From JACRBE01 sp964429005 (GTDB taxonomy: Bacteria > Chlamydiota > Chlamydiia > Chlamydiales > JACRBE01), in contig CAYSAJ010000008.1 in the NCBI GenBank assembly GCA_964429005.1, positions 1-64,000 of the forward strand: DNA of 64,000 bases. The letters run 5' to 3'. Of the stretch, positions 43,428-51,450 are shown piece after piece. Within the stretch, counting starts at the first letter, position 1, and every line of letters begins with the position of its first letter. The notes under the pieces were generated by a model. It ran no database searches. It saw only the letters and a program-made list of their open reading frames with translations, and had not been told where the DNA came from. A program made the translations under genes and the position numbers.

Positions 43428-43808
43428 TACCTCCAACTAACAAAAATTATTTATAATTAGAACTAAATTTAATTTATTAATTACAAATTAATAAACAAAC
43501 ATATTAAAAATATAAAACTTTCTTCTGGGCTATTTTAGGAAAGTTCGAATTAAATTCTTCTGCCAATAAACCAATTAAGCCAGCAGAGGGATGTATGAGG
43601 TTTTTTATTTCGATTTACATAACAAGAGATTAGGGGATAAAAAAACTAACAATAATTTAACCACCAAATTTTATACTTATATTAATCATTTTCAGAAGCT
43701 TATGATTTTATTATATCGCGAATTCCATTCTATTCAAGCTTCTCCGCAAATTATTATTTTGAAAAATCGTTTTATATATTAATCAGAGCTTAGCAACCCC
43801 TATCTAAT
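43428..43808. other. Intergenic region between the two divergent CE-like paralogues
   Basis: These 381 bases are very AT-rich and presumably hold the back-to-back promoters of the two paralogues. A 63-codon frame at 43591-43782 has low-complexity composition and no ribosome site, so I see no gene. No clear -35/-10 pair stands out, which may mean that a non-sigma-70 factor or weak promoters are used. Confidence 0.5.
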
Positions 43809-46622
43809 ATGGATCCATTTTTTGAACTCCCTCACACTCCGCCCCCATTTCCAGTAGAACATCCCCGTCTTGTACGCTCGGCGGCAGAGAGTGTAGCCCA
43901 GGGAGCTATTAGAAATGCTGCACTCTGGTTAGCTATCTGTAGAGATGCAGCCCCTATCCCAGTTTCAAGGGTAGATAGGCTTTTCCTCGATCTTAAAAAT
44001 AAAATAGAAACGAGTGATAGGGGTGGATTATCCACAGCGTTTGCGTCTGAAAGTTTCACTGGCTTATCAACCTTAGAACTTAACACTCTGATTTCAAAAC
44101 TGATCCTAGAAAAGGCAGATAGCTGGTCAAAAGATGAACTTTTTTTCACTTTGGAGGGTTTAACTAATCATCCTAAATGGCGAGATTCAACGAAAGAAGC
44201 GCTGTACATGCTAAGTTTGGAAGTTTTTAGAGAACTAAGTAAAGGGGGTTCTGAATCAACTTCGTTTGCTGGGTTACTAAACAAGATTTGGGCACATTCA
44301 AAGTGGAGCGAAGGGGGTTCTTTTGAGCCCTCAAATCCCCTTCCCCATATTTTTTTGAGATCTTCGTATAGCAAATACCTTTCATCCCTTATTAGATTTC
44401 AACTCAGTCACCCTGAAAATCGGATAGATTTTGTTAAACTGCTACCCCTGTCCGTGGCAGATTTTTCTATAGAAGACTTCTATGAGCTTTATGAAGTTTG
44501 CAAAACCACTCCTTCATTGAAAGATGCGTTGTGGGGGTATGTTGCTGGGCTTGAAATACAGGATCTAACTTTGCTGACTTTTTTTTGCGAAATGGCCTTA
44601 GAGAATCATGATGAAAAAGCTCTAAAAAGGTTATTTCCCTTTGAAAGGCTAGCTTCCCTTGATTATTTAGACCCGCAGTTACACCTATTTCTTGCAGGCA
44701 TCCAGAGAGGTTTTTCCCATTTGATGGATAGCCCCTCAGATCCTTTTAGAAAAGTAGTTGTCGATTTATTCAAGGATCTCGTCAGAGCTCAACTGAAAAC
44801 GCCAGAATACTTAGCAAAAATGCTCTATTTGCAGACTTTTTCAAAAGTTGATCTGGATGCTCGTCATAAATTTGACATGTTAGGCAATAGTTTGCCTTAC
44901 CTAACCTATCTCTACCAATTGATTTCACTCGAGGATTACAGATCTTCTTTGAGCCATCCTGACCCTCAGCTTGATAAAATAATCTCAACCCTTGAAGCAT
45001 CGGCATTTTCAGCGATAGCTTCTCTCTCGCTGTTTACACCGAACTATATTGAATATCAAAACCATATGATTCATGAAGCCGAGGCGATGAAACCAGGAGA
45101 AGTAAGGATTTTTCCTTTAGTGATTATGGCTTCTGGTAATGAAGGTCATGAAGTTAAAATCGTATGCAAAAAAGAACCCGACGGAAATATTACGATTGAA
45201 ATTTATGACACTTCTCCATTCAGAAAAAGCATAACAGACAGAGGAAAGGAAAAAATTCTTCCTACTGTTTATAAATCCCTCTCTTTAGAACAAGCGACTC
45301 TCTTTTTAGAATTCAAGATGGGAGATGTTGCTGCTGGGCTAAAAAAAATGGGCATTCTTCCTTCTGATGAATATCGGGGGATTACGCCTTCAACCTTATC
45401 TCCTGAGCTCTTGGAGGATATGGGAATTACGCCGGAGGATCCTATAAAAGTATATAGTGAAGGATATCGACCTTTTGAAACCCAAAAAATTAACTGCTGT
45501 TCATATAAATCCTTGTCTGTTTGGATCCATTCACAATTATCAGAAATAACGTACCTAGAGTATAAAAAACGATCTCAAAACTTACTAATCTCTTCTTTGC
45601 GCTCATGTATTGAAACTACGAGGAGTCGCATGGAGAGAATGATGGGGCCAGTCAGCGAAGAAAGCGTACTTTCATTTACAACGAGAGTGTTTAAGCATCC
45701 AACAGATTTAGTTGAATTTTTGATTCTTGCTGAAGCAGAGACGAACTATTCAGCCTCAAAAGAGGCAGATATCGCCTCTATTCCACTAGCTGCCGCTTTA
45801 AAAGTTGCAATGAGAAATCCTACAGAAGAGCACTTGTATCAAATCTTAAACAATCCTCATTTTGAAGAAATTACGAAAGAGCAACTCTTCGAATTTATCC
45901 TTTCCCTTTCAAATTCAAAAGCTCAGAAAGTTTTATTCCTTTTTCAAAAAACATCGCTATACAGAGAGAATAGGGATAGCATAAGAGCGATCATTCTTAG
46001 TAGGCTTGAGGGACATCAAAGTGAAGCTGCCGCGATCCCCTTGAATGAACTTATTCAAATAATCCATTTGTTGAGAATCGTCGATATCGATGCATTTGAA
46101 GATTTTTTGATGGGCTATCCTTTCAAGGACATTTTTGAAATGACACGAATTTTGAACTATCTTGAAGATCATCAAGAAATTGAAGTTTACGAGATCATGA
46201 TGAACCGCAATTTACCTCAGCTCTTAAATTGGATGAAGCACATCAATTTAGATTGGTTTTTGACCAAAGTGCAAGATCCCTCTTACTTTGTGATTTATTG
46301 CAAAAAACACCAAGAACACTTAAGGGAAGTTTTTACGATAGATCTTGCTGACAAGATCCTTCCTTTTTTTGCAAGCGACATGATCTATTCATATGAAATT
46401 CAAAATCTCTTTTTAAATGAGCTTGAAATTTCTTATTTAGCTGACCCTGTGTTTGCAAAACATATCATTTTGAGGCTCATAGAAAACGCCGGTGAAATTC
46501 ATTCAGAAAAAAAAGAAAAACTAATAGCTATCCTTCAAGAATTTGTGAAAAAGTTTCGCATTCCTCCAGATTCAGAACTATTTGGGGCGATTAATCTTCT
46601 TGTAGGTCTTTTGAAAAGTTGA
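43809..46622 (+). CDS. Candidate clan CE-like cysteine peptidase/acyltransferase effector, paralogue B
   Basis: The 937-residue protein is a divergent paralogue of A, transcribed the other way. Shared blocks include DLFKDLV/KTPEYLAKMLYLQTF (A: DPQFLAKMAFHQTF) and AEAETNY. The candidate active site is GHEVKIV with His447, IEIYDTS with Asp467, then ETQKINCCSYKSLSVWI with Gln559 and Cys563/Cys564. Position and H-to-C distance (~116) match paralogue A within a few residues. The Y-D-T/S after His mirrors Ulp1-like peptidases. The C-terminal ~290 residues are helical and longer than in A. No ribosome site is visible upstream of the ATG. Whether it is a peptidase, acetyltransferase or neither needs structure prediction. 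Confidence 0.55.
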   Translation: MDPFFELPHTPPPFPVEHPRLVRSAAESVAQGAIRNAALWLAICRDAAPIPVSRVDRLFLDLKNKIETSDRGGLSTAFASESFTGLSTLELNTLISKLILEKADSWSKDELFFTLEGLTNHPKWRDSTKEALYMLSLEVFRELSKGGSESTSFAGLLNKIWAHSKWSEGGSFEPSNPLPHIFLRSSYSKYLSSLIRFQLSHPENRIDFVKLLPLSVADFSIEDFYELYEVCKTTPSLKDALWGYVAGLEIQDLTLLTFFCEMALENHDEKALKRLFPFERLASLDYLDPQLHLFLAGIQRGFSHLMDSPSDPFRKVVVDLFKDLVRAQLKTPEYLAKMLYLQTFSKVDLDARHKFDMLGNSLPYLTYLYQLISLEDYRSSLSHPDPQLDKIISTLEASAFSAIASLSLFTPNYIEYQNHMIHEAEAMKPGEVRIFPLVIMASGNEGHEVKIVCKKEPDGNITIEIYDTSPFRKSITDRGKEKILPTVYKSLSLEQATLFLEFKMGDVAAGLKKMGILPSDEYRGITPSTLSPELLEDMGITPEDPIKVYSEGYRPFETQKINCCSYKSLSVWIHSQLSEITYLEYKKRSQNLLISSLRSCIETTRSRMERMMGPVSEESVLSFTTRVFKHPTDLVEFLILAEAETNYSASKEADIASIPLAAALKVAMRNPTEEHLYQILNNPHFEEITKEQLFEFILSLSNSKAQKVLFLFQKTSLYRENRDSIRAIILSRLEGHQSEAAAIPLNELIQIIHLLRIVDIDAFEDFLMGYPFKDIFEMTRILNYLEDHQEIEVYEIMMNRNLPQLLNWMKHINLDWFLTKVQDPSYFVIYCKKHQEHLREVFTIDLADKILPFFASDMIYSYEIQNLFLNELEISYLADPVFAKHIILRLIENAGEIHSEKKEKLIAILQEFVKKFRIPPDSELFGAINLLVGLLKS

Positions 46623-46625
46623 AGA

Positions 46626-47393
46626 TCAAATAAATCTCCTAATATGGAAAATTTCATCCATCTCTATTGAATCCCAATGATCCTTAGGGGTTTTTCTTCT
46701 AAGTAAAGAATCGATTAAATCTTTTGTGCGAATCAAAAAAACTCCCATTTTTTCTTTCGATTGGATAGACCAGGTATCATCGATGACAATCGCTACATGG
46801 CCTAAATCCAAAATGAGATCTAAAGGCTGTAAATTCCATGAAGAATAGGGTTTGCGCTCAATCTGAACAGCCCTTCCAAAACCGACCATTGCTGAAGTAT
46901 TTCTTGGAGTATATCCCCCTGAAGCCAAATAAATTAGTCCAGAGCAATCAATTCCATTAAATGTCTTGACCATTTGTTCATAGGGAGAGAGTGGAAAAGG
47001 CGAGGGATACCAATCTTGCATAATACTAAGGGGTTTCCCCAGATTCCCTCCCCATAGGTAAGGTCTTCCTTTTTGAAGTAAGAGTATTTCTAGGATCTTT
47101 TCTTTTGGAGGACATGTTTTCTTTTGAGTAGGTATTTCAGGAATAGACTTTAAGCTTCTGCAATCAACATAAAGAGGATACTGAGCGGGATATTCTTCGG
47201 TTGTTACGCGATAAACATATGAAGTAACTGCTTCATGAACGGAAAAAAAGGTTCCTTCAAAAGCTATCATCTCCAAATAGGCAAGTCTCCCTTTCTGATT
47301 GATAGAAAGAGAGCCGTTTTTATGCCCTAGGAATTCATCTAGAGAGGGATCATTGAAAATTGGAGTAGGTAGCGCTGCTATTGCAAATTTCAT
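46626..47393 (-). CDS. NlpC/P60 family cell-wall peptidase
   Basis: The 255-residue protein has PYLWGGN (111-117), FNGIDCSGLIYLAS with catalytic Cys150 and LDLGHVAIVID with His199, the Cys-His pair of NlpC/P60 cysteine peptidases. The N-terminal half (1-90) resembles the SH3-like region of such enzymes. They cleave gamma-D-glutamyl-diaminopimelate bonds; a chlamydial NlpC acts on septal peptidoglycan. No signal peptide is seen, so export would be by another route. It is convergent with paralogue B, 3 bp apart. Confidence 0.85.
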   Translation of the reverse strand: MKFAIAALPTPIFNDPSLDEFLGHKNGSLSINQKGRLAYLEMIAFEGTFFSVHEAVTSYVYRVTTEEYPAQYPLYVDCRSLKSIPEIPTQKKTCPPKEKILEILLLQKGRPYLWGGNLGKPLSIMQDWYPSPFPLSPYEQMVKTFNGIDCSGLIYLASGGYTPRNTSAMVGFGRAVQIERKPYSSWNLQPLDLILDLGHVAIVIDDTWSIQSKEKMGVFLIRTKDLIDSLLRRKTPKDHWDSIEMDEIFHIRRFI

Positions 47394-47404
47394 ATATATC
47401 TTTA

Positions 47405-47433
47405 TTGAATAAAATAGATTCAGGCTCTACAGT
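47405..47433 (+). promoter_or_regulatory. Putative sigma-70 promoter for oppA
   Basis: TTGAAT (47405-47410) and TACAGT (47428-47433) are 17 bp apart, about 53 bp upstream of the oppA ATG. A perfect 15-base palindrome AGTAAAACTTTTACT (47431-47445) covers the expected transcription start, which may be an operator. Confidence 0.45.
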
Positions 47434-47486
47434 AAAACTTTTACTATTGAAGATACTTAACCCCTTTATATTTTCCTAGAGGATCT

Positions 47487-49103
47487 ATGAAACTCCACAA
47501 AGTTGTTAGTCTACTAGTAGCATTCTTACTCAGCATGAGTTTAGTTTCCTGCGGTTCACAAAAAGAAAAGCCCAAGAAAAATCCTTCTCGCAGTTCAAAA
47601 GAACAAAATCTTAAAATCAACATTACAACAGAGCCACAAACTCTTGATCCTCGAAAAGTGAGGAACTTGATTGATGTGAATCTTGTAAAGATGTTCAACG
47701 ATGGACTTGTTCGCGCTGAAAAAGACGACCAATACTCTTTAGCGCTTGCTGAAAGTATTAATAAATCACAAGATGGGAAAACTTACACAGTCCACCTCAA
47801 AGACAGCTATTGGTCAAATGGGGATAAAGTGACATCTCAAGATTTTTATTACTCATACCGCACATCTCTTTCTCCTTCCTTTCCTTCTGATTACTCTTAT
47901 CAACTTTTTGTCTTAAAAAACGCAAAAGCAGTTAAAGAAGGATCGCTACCTTCGAATTTAATTGGAGTAGATTGCCCCGACGACAGAACTCTTGTATTTC
48001 ATCTTGATCAACCTGTCCCTTACTTTGAAAAACTGCTTAGCATGCCTATTTTTTATGCCGTGAACCAAAAAGTAGATCGCGCGAATTCGGCATGGAGCAC
48101 ATCAGAAAAAACATATGTAGGGAATGGTCCTTTTGTTTTATCTGAGTGGGTTCATCAAGACAAACTTGTTGCGAAGAAGAATAAAAAATACTGGGATCAA
48201 TCACATGTCCAGCTGAGTAAAATTGAGATGGTTATGGTCACAGAAGACACAGAGCTTAATATGTTCGAACAAGAGGAGCTCAATTGGGTGGGATCACCTC
48301 TTTCAATACTCCCCTTAGATGCAATTCCAAGTTTAAAAGAACATGGCGCCATTGAAACCACACCAGCTCTAGGCACAGCTTGGATCCGAGCAAATGTAGA
48401 TCATCCTATTCTTCGTCACGATGCGATCCGCAAGGCTCTTTCCTATTCCATCAATCGAAAAGATATTGTAGACCATGTACTTCTCGGCACACAAACACCG
48501 ACAACAGGAATAGTTCCTTCAAACCTACACCTAAGCGATTCTCCTTACTTTGTTGACGGAGATGAGGCAAAGGCGATGGAACTTTTCAATGAAGCTTTAG
48601 TAAGTGCCGGCCTCACAAAAGAAGATTTTTCTAAGCTCAAAATGATTTTTGTGCCGACAGAAAGATCAAAAAGAGTTGTAGAAGCAATCCAGCAACAATG
48701 GTTTGAAACGTTAGGAATTTCCGTTCAGCTTCAACCTCTTGATGCAAAAGTTTATTTCAACCAAGTGTCTAATAAAGACTATGATCTTGGCTATGGTTCA
48801 TGGATCGGAGATTTTAATGATGCAGTGAACTTTTTAGAAGTTTTTAAGAACAAATCAAGTTCTACCAATAACACAAATTGGGAAAGTCTTAACTATGCTA
48901 AAGCAATTTCTGATTCTTTTTATGCAGCCTCTCCTGCAGAGAGACACGAGCTACTTCATGCTGCTGAAGAAATGATCATTCAAGAGATGCCTATCATGCC
49001 AATTTATGAATATAAATGGGTATACATGAAAGACCCCCACCTTAAAAATGCATTTGTTTCCTGCGAAGGATATTTAGATTTAAAAAATGCCTCTCTTGAA
49101 TAG
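47487..49103 (+). CDS. oppA: Oligopeptide ABC transporter substrate-binding lipoprotein
   Basis: The 538-residue protein belongs to the SBP_bac_5 family. Its lipoprotein signal ends in LVSC (lipobox, Cys22). EPQTLDPRKV, YTVHLKDSYWSNGDKVTSQD and YVGNGPFVLSEW are standard blocks. It captures peptides for import through an Opp-type transporter whose permease and ATPases are not in this window. GAGG lies 5 nt before the ATG. Chlamydiae usually have several oppA copies. Confidence 0.93.
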   Translation: MKLHKVVSLLVAFLLSMSLVSCGSQKEKPKKNPSRSSKEQNLKINITTEPQTLDPRKVRNLIDVNLVKMFNDGLVRAEKDDQYSLALAESINKSQDGKTYTVHLKDSYWSNGDKVTSQDFYYSYRTSLSPSFPSDYSYQLFVLKNAKAVKEGSLPSNLIGVDCPDDRTLVFHLDQPVPYFEKLLSMPIFYAVNQKVDRANSAWSTSEKTYVGNGPFVLSEWVHQDKLVAKKNKKYWDQSHVQLSKIEMVMVTEDTELNMFEQEELNWVGSPLSILPLDAIPSLKEHGAIETTPALGTAWIRANVDHPILRHDAIRKALSYSINRKDIVDHVLLGTQTPTTGIVPSNLHLSDSPYFVDGDEAKAMELFNEALVSAGLTKEDFSKLKMIFVPTERSKRVVEAIQQQWFETLGISVQLQPLDAKVYFNQVSNKDYDLGYGSWIGDFNDAVNFLEVFKNKSSSTNNTNWESLNYAKAISDSFYAASPAERHELLHAAEEMIIQEMPIMPIYEYKWVYMKDPHLKNAFVSCEGYLDLKNASLE

Positions 49104-49106
49104 GTT

Positions 49107-49472
49107 TTGATGAAAAAAGCTCTCATCCTTTTTGTTTGCATGTGTCCTATTTTCTCTTTTGCAGCTAGCATGCGGCTTTGGAATGATAGTCCTTTTAAGC
49201 TCACAGCAGTCATTTTAGGAGCTGACGGCACGAATCTTGCGACCGTGAACTTACAACCGCAAGAAATTTATCAATGGTACCAAGACACAGATGTATTTTC
49301 GAATTTGAACTACCAAGTGATCACTCCTTATACTGTGATTTGGTATTGTCAGGAGGGAGGATCTGAGTTTGGTATTCAAGGGAACATCCAGCAGGCCGCG
49401 ATGATCTCAGCTCAAGGAGCTCCTGATGGAAATAAAGTGTGTAGAGTAGCTAAAAGACCTCAAGCGCGTTAG
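49107..49472 (+). CDS. Small exported protein, unknown function
   Basis: The 121-residue protein has a signal peptide ending at SFA (residue ~19). The mature part (SMRLWNDSPFKLTAVILGAD, VNLQPQEIYQWYQD, TPYTVIWYCQEGG) looks like a small beta-rich domain. I do not recognise the family. It lies 3 bp after oppA, co-oriented, so it may act with peptide uptake. Confidence 0.7.
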   Translation: MMKKALILFVCMCPIFSFAASMRLWNDSPFKLTAVILGADGTNLATVNLQPQEIYQWYQDTDVFSNLNYQVITPYTVIWYCQEGGSEFGIQGNIQQAAMISAQGAPDGNKVCRVAKRPQAR

Positions 49473-49473
49473 T

Positions 49474-49788
49474 TTAACCAAAATAAGAGTAACCTGAACT
49501 ACTTCCAGGTACTGGTATGCGGCTTTTTGGAGAATCTGGCGATGAGAGGCGTATTTCAAGGTTCCATTCAGCACCCGCTAAATGTTCTACATAATCTCCT
49601 ACAGTCCACCCTGTTTGCATCTGTGTAGAATTTATAATAAGAAAAAACTCACCTACAAGGTGTAGATTTGTTTGAATTAACTCTTTCAAATCTCGAATGG
49701 GCAAAGATGTTTTGCATTCGATGGGCTTTGCTAATTCGTTAAAAGATGGGCGTATCACTACAGGTTTAAGAACGACTCTGACATCCAT
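49474..49788 (-). CDS. Candidate ubiquitin-like protein 1
   Basis: The 104-residue protein has a beta-grasp-like pattern: two strands (RVVLKPVV; IECKTSL), a helix with IRDLKELIQTNLHLV, then FFLIINSTQMQTGWTVGDYV, matching the IFAGKQL...TLSDY part of ubiquitin, and a last strand NLEIRLS. The tail is Ser/Pro/Gly-rich and lacks Gly-Gly. GGAG lies 8 nt before its ATG. It is the most divergent of three adjacent relatives, so its assignment rests largely on the other two. Confidence 0.5.
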   Translation of the reverse strand: MDVRVVLKPVVIRPSFNELAKPIECKTSLPIRDLKELIQTNLHLVGEFFLIINSTQMQTGWTVGDYVEHLAGAEWNLEIRLSSPDSPKSRIPVPGSSSGYSYFG

Positions 49789-49863
49789 ATTTTTTACTCC
49801 AAAAAAGGAAAGAGTATAGAAAATTTGAGATTTTTTCTTACCTAAAAAACTGTGAAGGACTTT

Positions 49864-50310
49864 TTAAGCAACACTTTCTGCATGAGCTGCTGCTCTTTGA
49901 AAAAGGATAGCTAGAGCTAACAGTCTGATCGTTTCTGGAGCAGGCTGGAGATGTCTTTCTCCACAGCAAGGACATGTCTCTTCAGAAGATTCAGCTGCAG
50001 GAGCACTAATATCAATTGGGGTGGTGGGTTTTGTTTTAAGAATATAGATCGAAGCTTTTTCAATTCCTGCTACAAGGCCAAACTTAGATAAAGGATCTTT
50101 GTCACCATTGAGAACTTTTCCCTTATAAATCATATAAACTTGAGCTACGAGCCCTAGCTGCTCTTGAACCCTTAGATTTAAACTATTTGGTGTAATATCA
50201 GGGGAAACTGAAATAGTGCCTTTTGGTTTAAAACCTTTTTCTGTTCCCATAAAAACATGAAGAGAAAGCTCAATGCTGCCAGAAGAGGCCAATGAAGTTA
50301 AAGAAGCCAT
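49864..50310 (-). CDS. Candidate ubiquitin-like protein 2 with C-terminal Cys motif
   Basis: The first 92 residues (of 148) follow ubiquitin: GTISVSPDITPNSLNLRVQE aligns with LEVEPSDTIENVKAKIQD, then VYMIYKGKVLNGDKDPLSKF aligns with QRLIFAGKQLEDGRTLSDY, and ASIYILK with LHLVL. The ubiquitin-like core is followed by a linker and CPCCGERH (113-120), which could bind zinc, and a short hydrophobic helix. AAAGGG sits just before the ATG. No C-terminal Gly-Gly. Its acceptor or partner is unknown; a host-directed mimic is one option. Confidence 0.65.
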   Translation of the reverse strand: MASLTSLASSGSIELSLHVFMGTEKGFKPKGTISVSPDITPNSLNLRVQEQLGLVAQVYMIYKGKVLNGDKDPLSKFGLVAGIEKASIYILKTKPTTPIDISAPAAESSEETCPCCGERHLQPAPETIRLLALAILFQRAAAHAESVA

Positions 50311-50423
50311 AAAAACCCTTTTTTGTGATTTTGTTTAAAATTTATATCAAAAAGAGAAAATAATTTCAAAAAATATAAAAAGATTATTAGTCATAGTAGA
50401 ACTTAATAAGACATTTTTATTTT

Positions 50424-50822
50424 TTAAGCAGGAGAATCCCTGCCGATCCTTCCAAGCGCTGCTGCCATGGCGGTTCTTGCTGCAGGGAGCAATCTGCGTA
50501 AGAAAGAGAACTCTTCAGCTTCTTGTCTAGTTAGAAGGATGATACCGCCGGGAGGGATATCTTTTTTTCCTGTGGCTGTCATAATGATTACCTCTTTTTC
50601 GTAGGAAAATAGGTAAGAGGAAAGAGGCCTCTCGTTGCTTTTAGACAAAACATGCCCTTTAACGATGAGTAAAACTTCAGAAGAACGGCCTAGTCTTTCT
50701 TGAACTAACTGATTGAGATCTTTCACCGTCATGCTTACAGGAACGGTTAGGGTTTCGGTGAATCTTGCTTCTTCTAACGGTTGCAGAGCAAAAGTAAGAG
50801 TTTTATCAGTTATTGCTGACAT
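50424..50822 (-). CDS. Candidate ubiquitin-like protein 3 with internal Gly-Gly
   Basis: The 132-residue protein shares the ubiquitin-like core: LTVPVSMTVKDLNQLVQERL, then EVLLIVKGHVLSKSNERPLS and EVIIMTA. After the core comes GKKDIPPGG with Gly92-Gly93, followed by a 39-residue tail (IILLTRQEAEEF...). Ubiquitin and SUMO precursors are cut after such a Gly-Gly to expose a reactive terminus. The match in position (about residue 93, roughly 15 past the core) is suggestive but could be chance. AAGG upstream of the ATG. Confidence 0.6.
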   Translation of the reverse strand: MSAITDKTLTFALQPLEEARFTETLTVPVSMTVKDLNQLVQERLGRSSEVLLIVKGHVLSKSNERPLSSYLFSYEKEVIIMTATGKKDIPPGGIILLTRQEAEEFSFLRRLLPAARTAMAAALGRIGRDSPA

Positions 50823-50892
50823 AAAAAGCGCCTTATTTTTATGTCTTAATTATAATTAAAAAAACAAAAACAAGTAATAATTAAAATCTTTT

Positions 50893-51450
50893 TTAATACA
50901 AACAGATTAAATCAAGTTTATAGTCGTGCTCTGCAGAAGGCAACTTGCCGGGATATGATTGTTCTAAAAAGCCCACGCCAATTTTCATAGCTTTCTCGCA
51001 CTGAGGAAGTAATCGATCATAGTGCCCTTTTCCATAGCCTAGTCTATGCTTATCCTCGTCAAAGACAATACCAGGGACGAGGATACAATCAACTTCTACA
51101 GGTCTAATCCTTTCGCACTTATCTGGTATGGGTTCATAAATTCCCCAAGAAGACTTAACAAGGGAATTTTGTAAACTTTTTAATTGATAAAGACCTAATC
51201 CCTCGCCTTCAACTCGTGGCAATATAAGTCGTTTTGTGTTTATGACCCACTCGTTAAAAGAGGATAGATCGAGTTCAGATCCAGTAGGGCAAAAGGAAAG
51301 AATAACCTCGTGTGGGGAAATAAGATCCTTTATTGAACTTATAAAGCGCTCTTTAGCTTCTATTCGGCGATCTTGAGAGATTCTCTCCCTTCTTGCCAGA
51401 TAGTCGAGCCTTATGTCCCACTTCTTAATTTGATCTGAGTATTTACTCAT
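50893..51450 (-). CDS. ygfA: 5-formyltetrahydrofolate cyclo-ligase
   Basis: Start at ATG 51450 (MSKYSDQIKKWDIR), which overlaps the upstream stop as ATGAGTAA; an upstream TTG is spurious. The 185-residue enzyme has IDCILVPGIVFDEDKHRLGY-type sequence and GYGKGHYDRLLP, the ATP/folate binding signature. It converts 5-formyl-THF to 5,10-methenyl-THF. Linked to folate and thus to ThyX in the same window. A recA-near location of this gene is known in chlamydiae. Confidence 0.92.
   Translation of the reverse strand: MSKYSDQIKKWDIRLDYLARRERISQDRRIEAKERFISSIKDLISPHEVILSFCPTGSELDLSSFNEWVINTKRLILPRVEGEGLGLYQLKSLQNSLVKSSWGIYEPIPDKCERIRPVEVDCILVPGIVFDEDKHRLGYGKGHYDRLLPQCEKAMKIGVGFLEQSYPGKLPSAEHDYKLDLICLY

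Noticed and set aside
43591..43782. 63-codon plus-strand frame between the two CE-like paralogues
   Set aside because: AT-rich composition gives Asn/Lys/Tyr/Ile bias; no ribosome site or motif.
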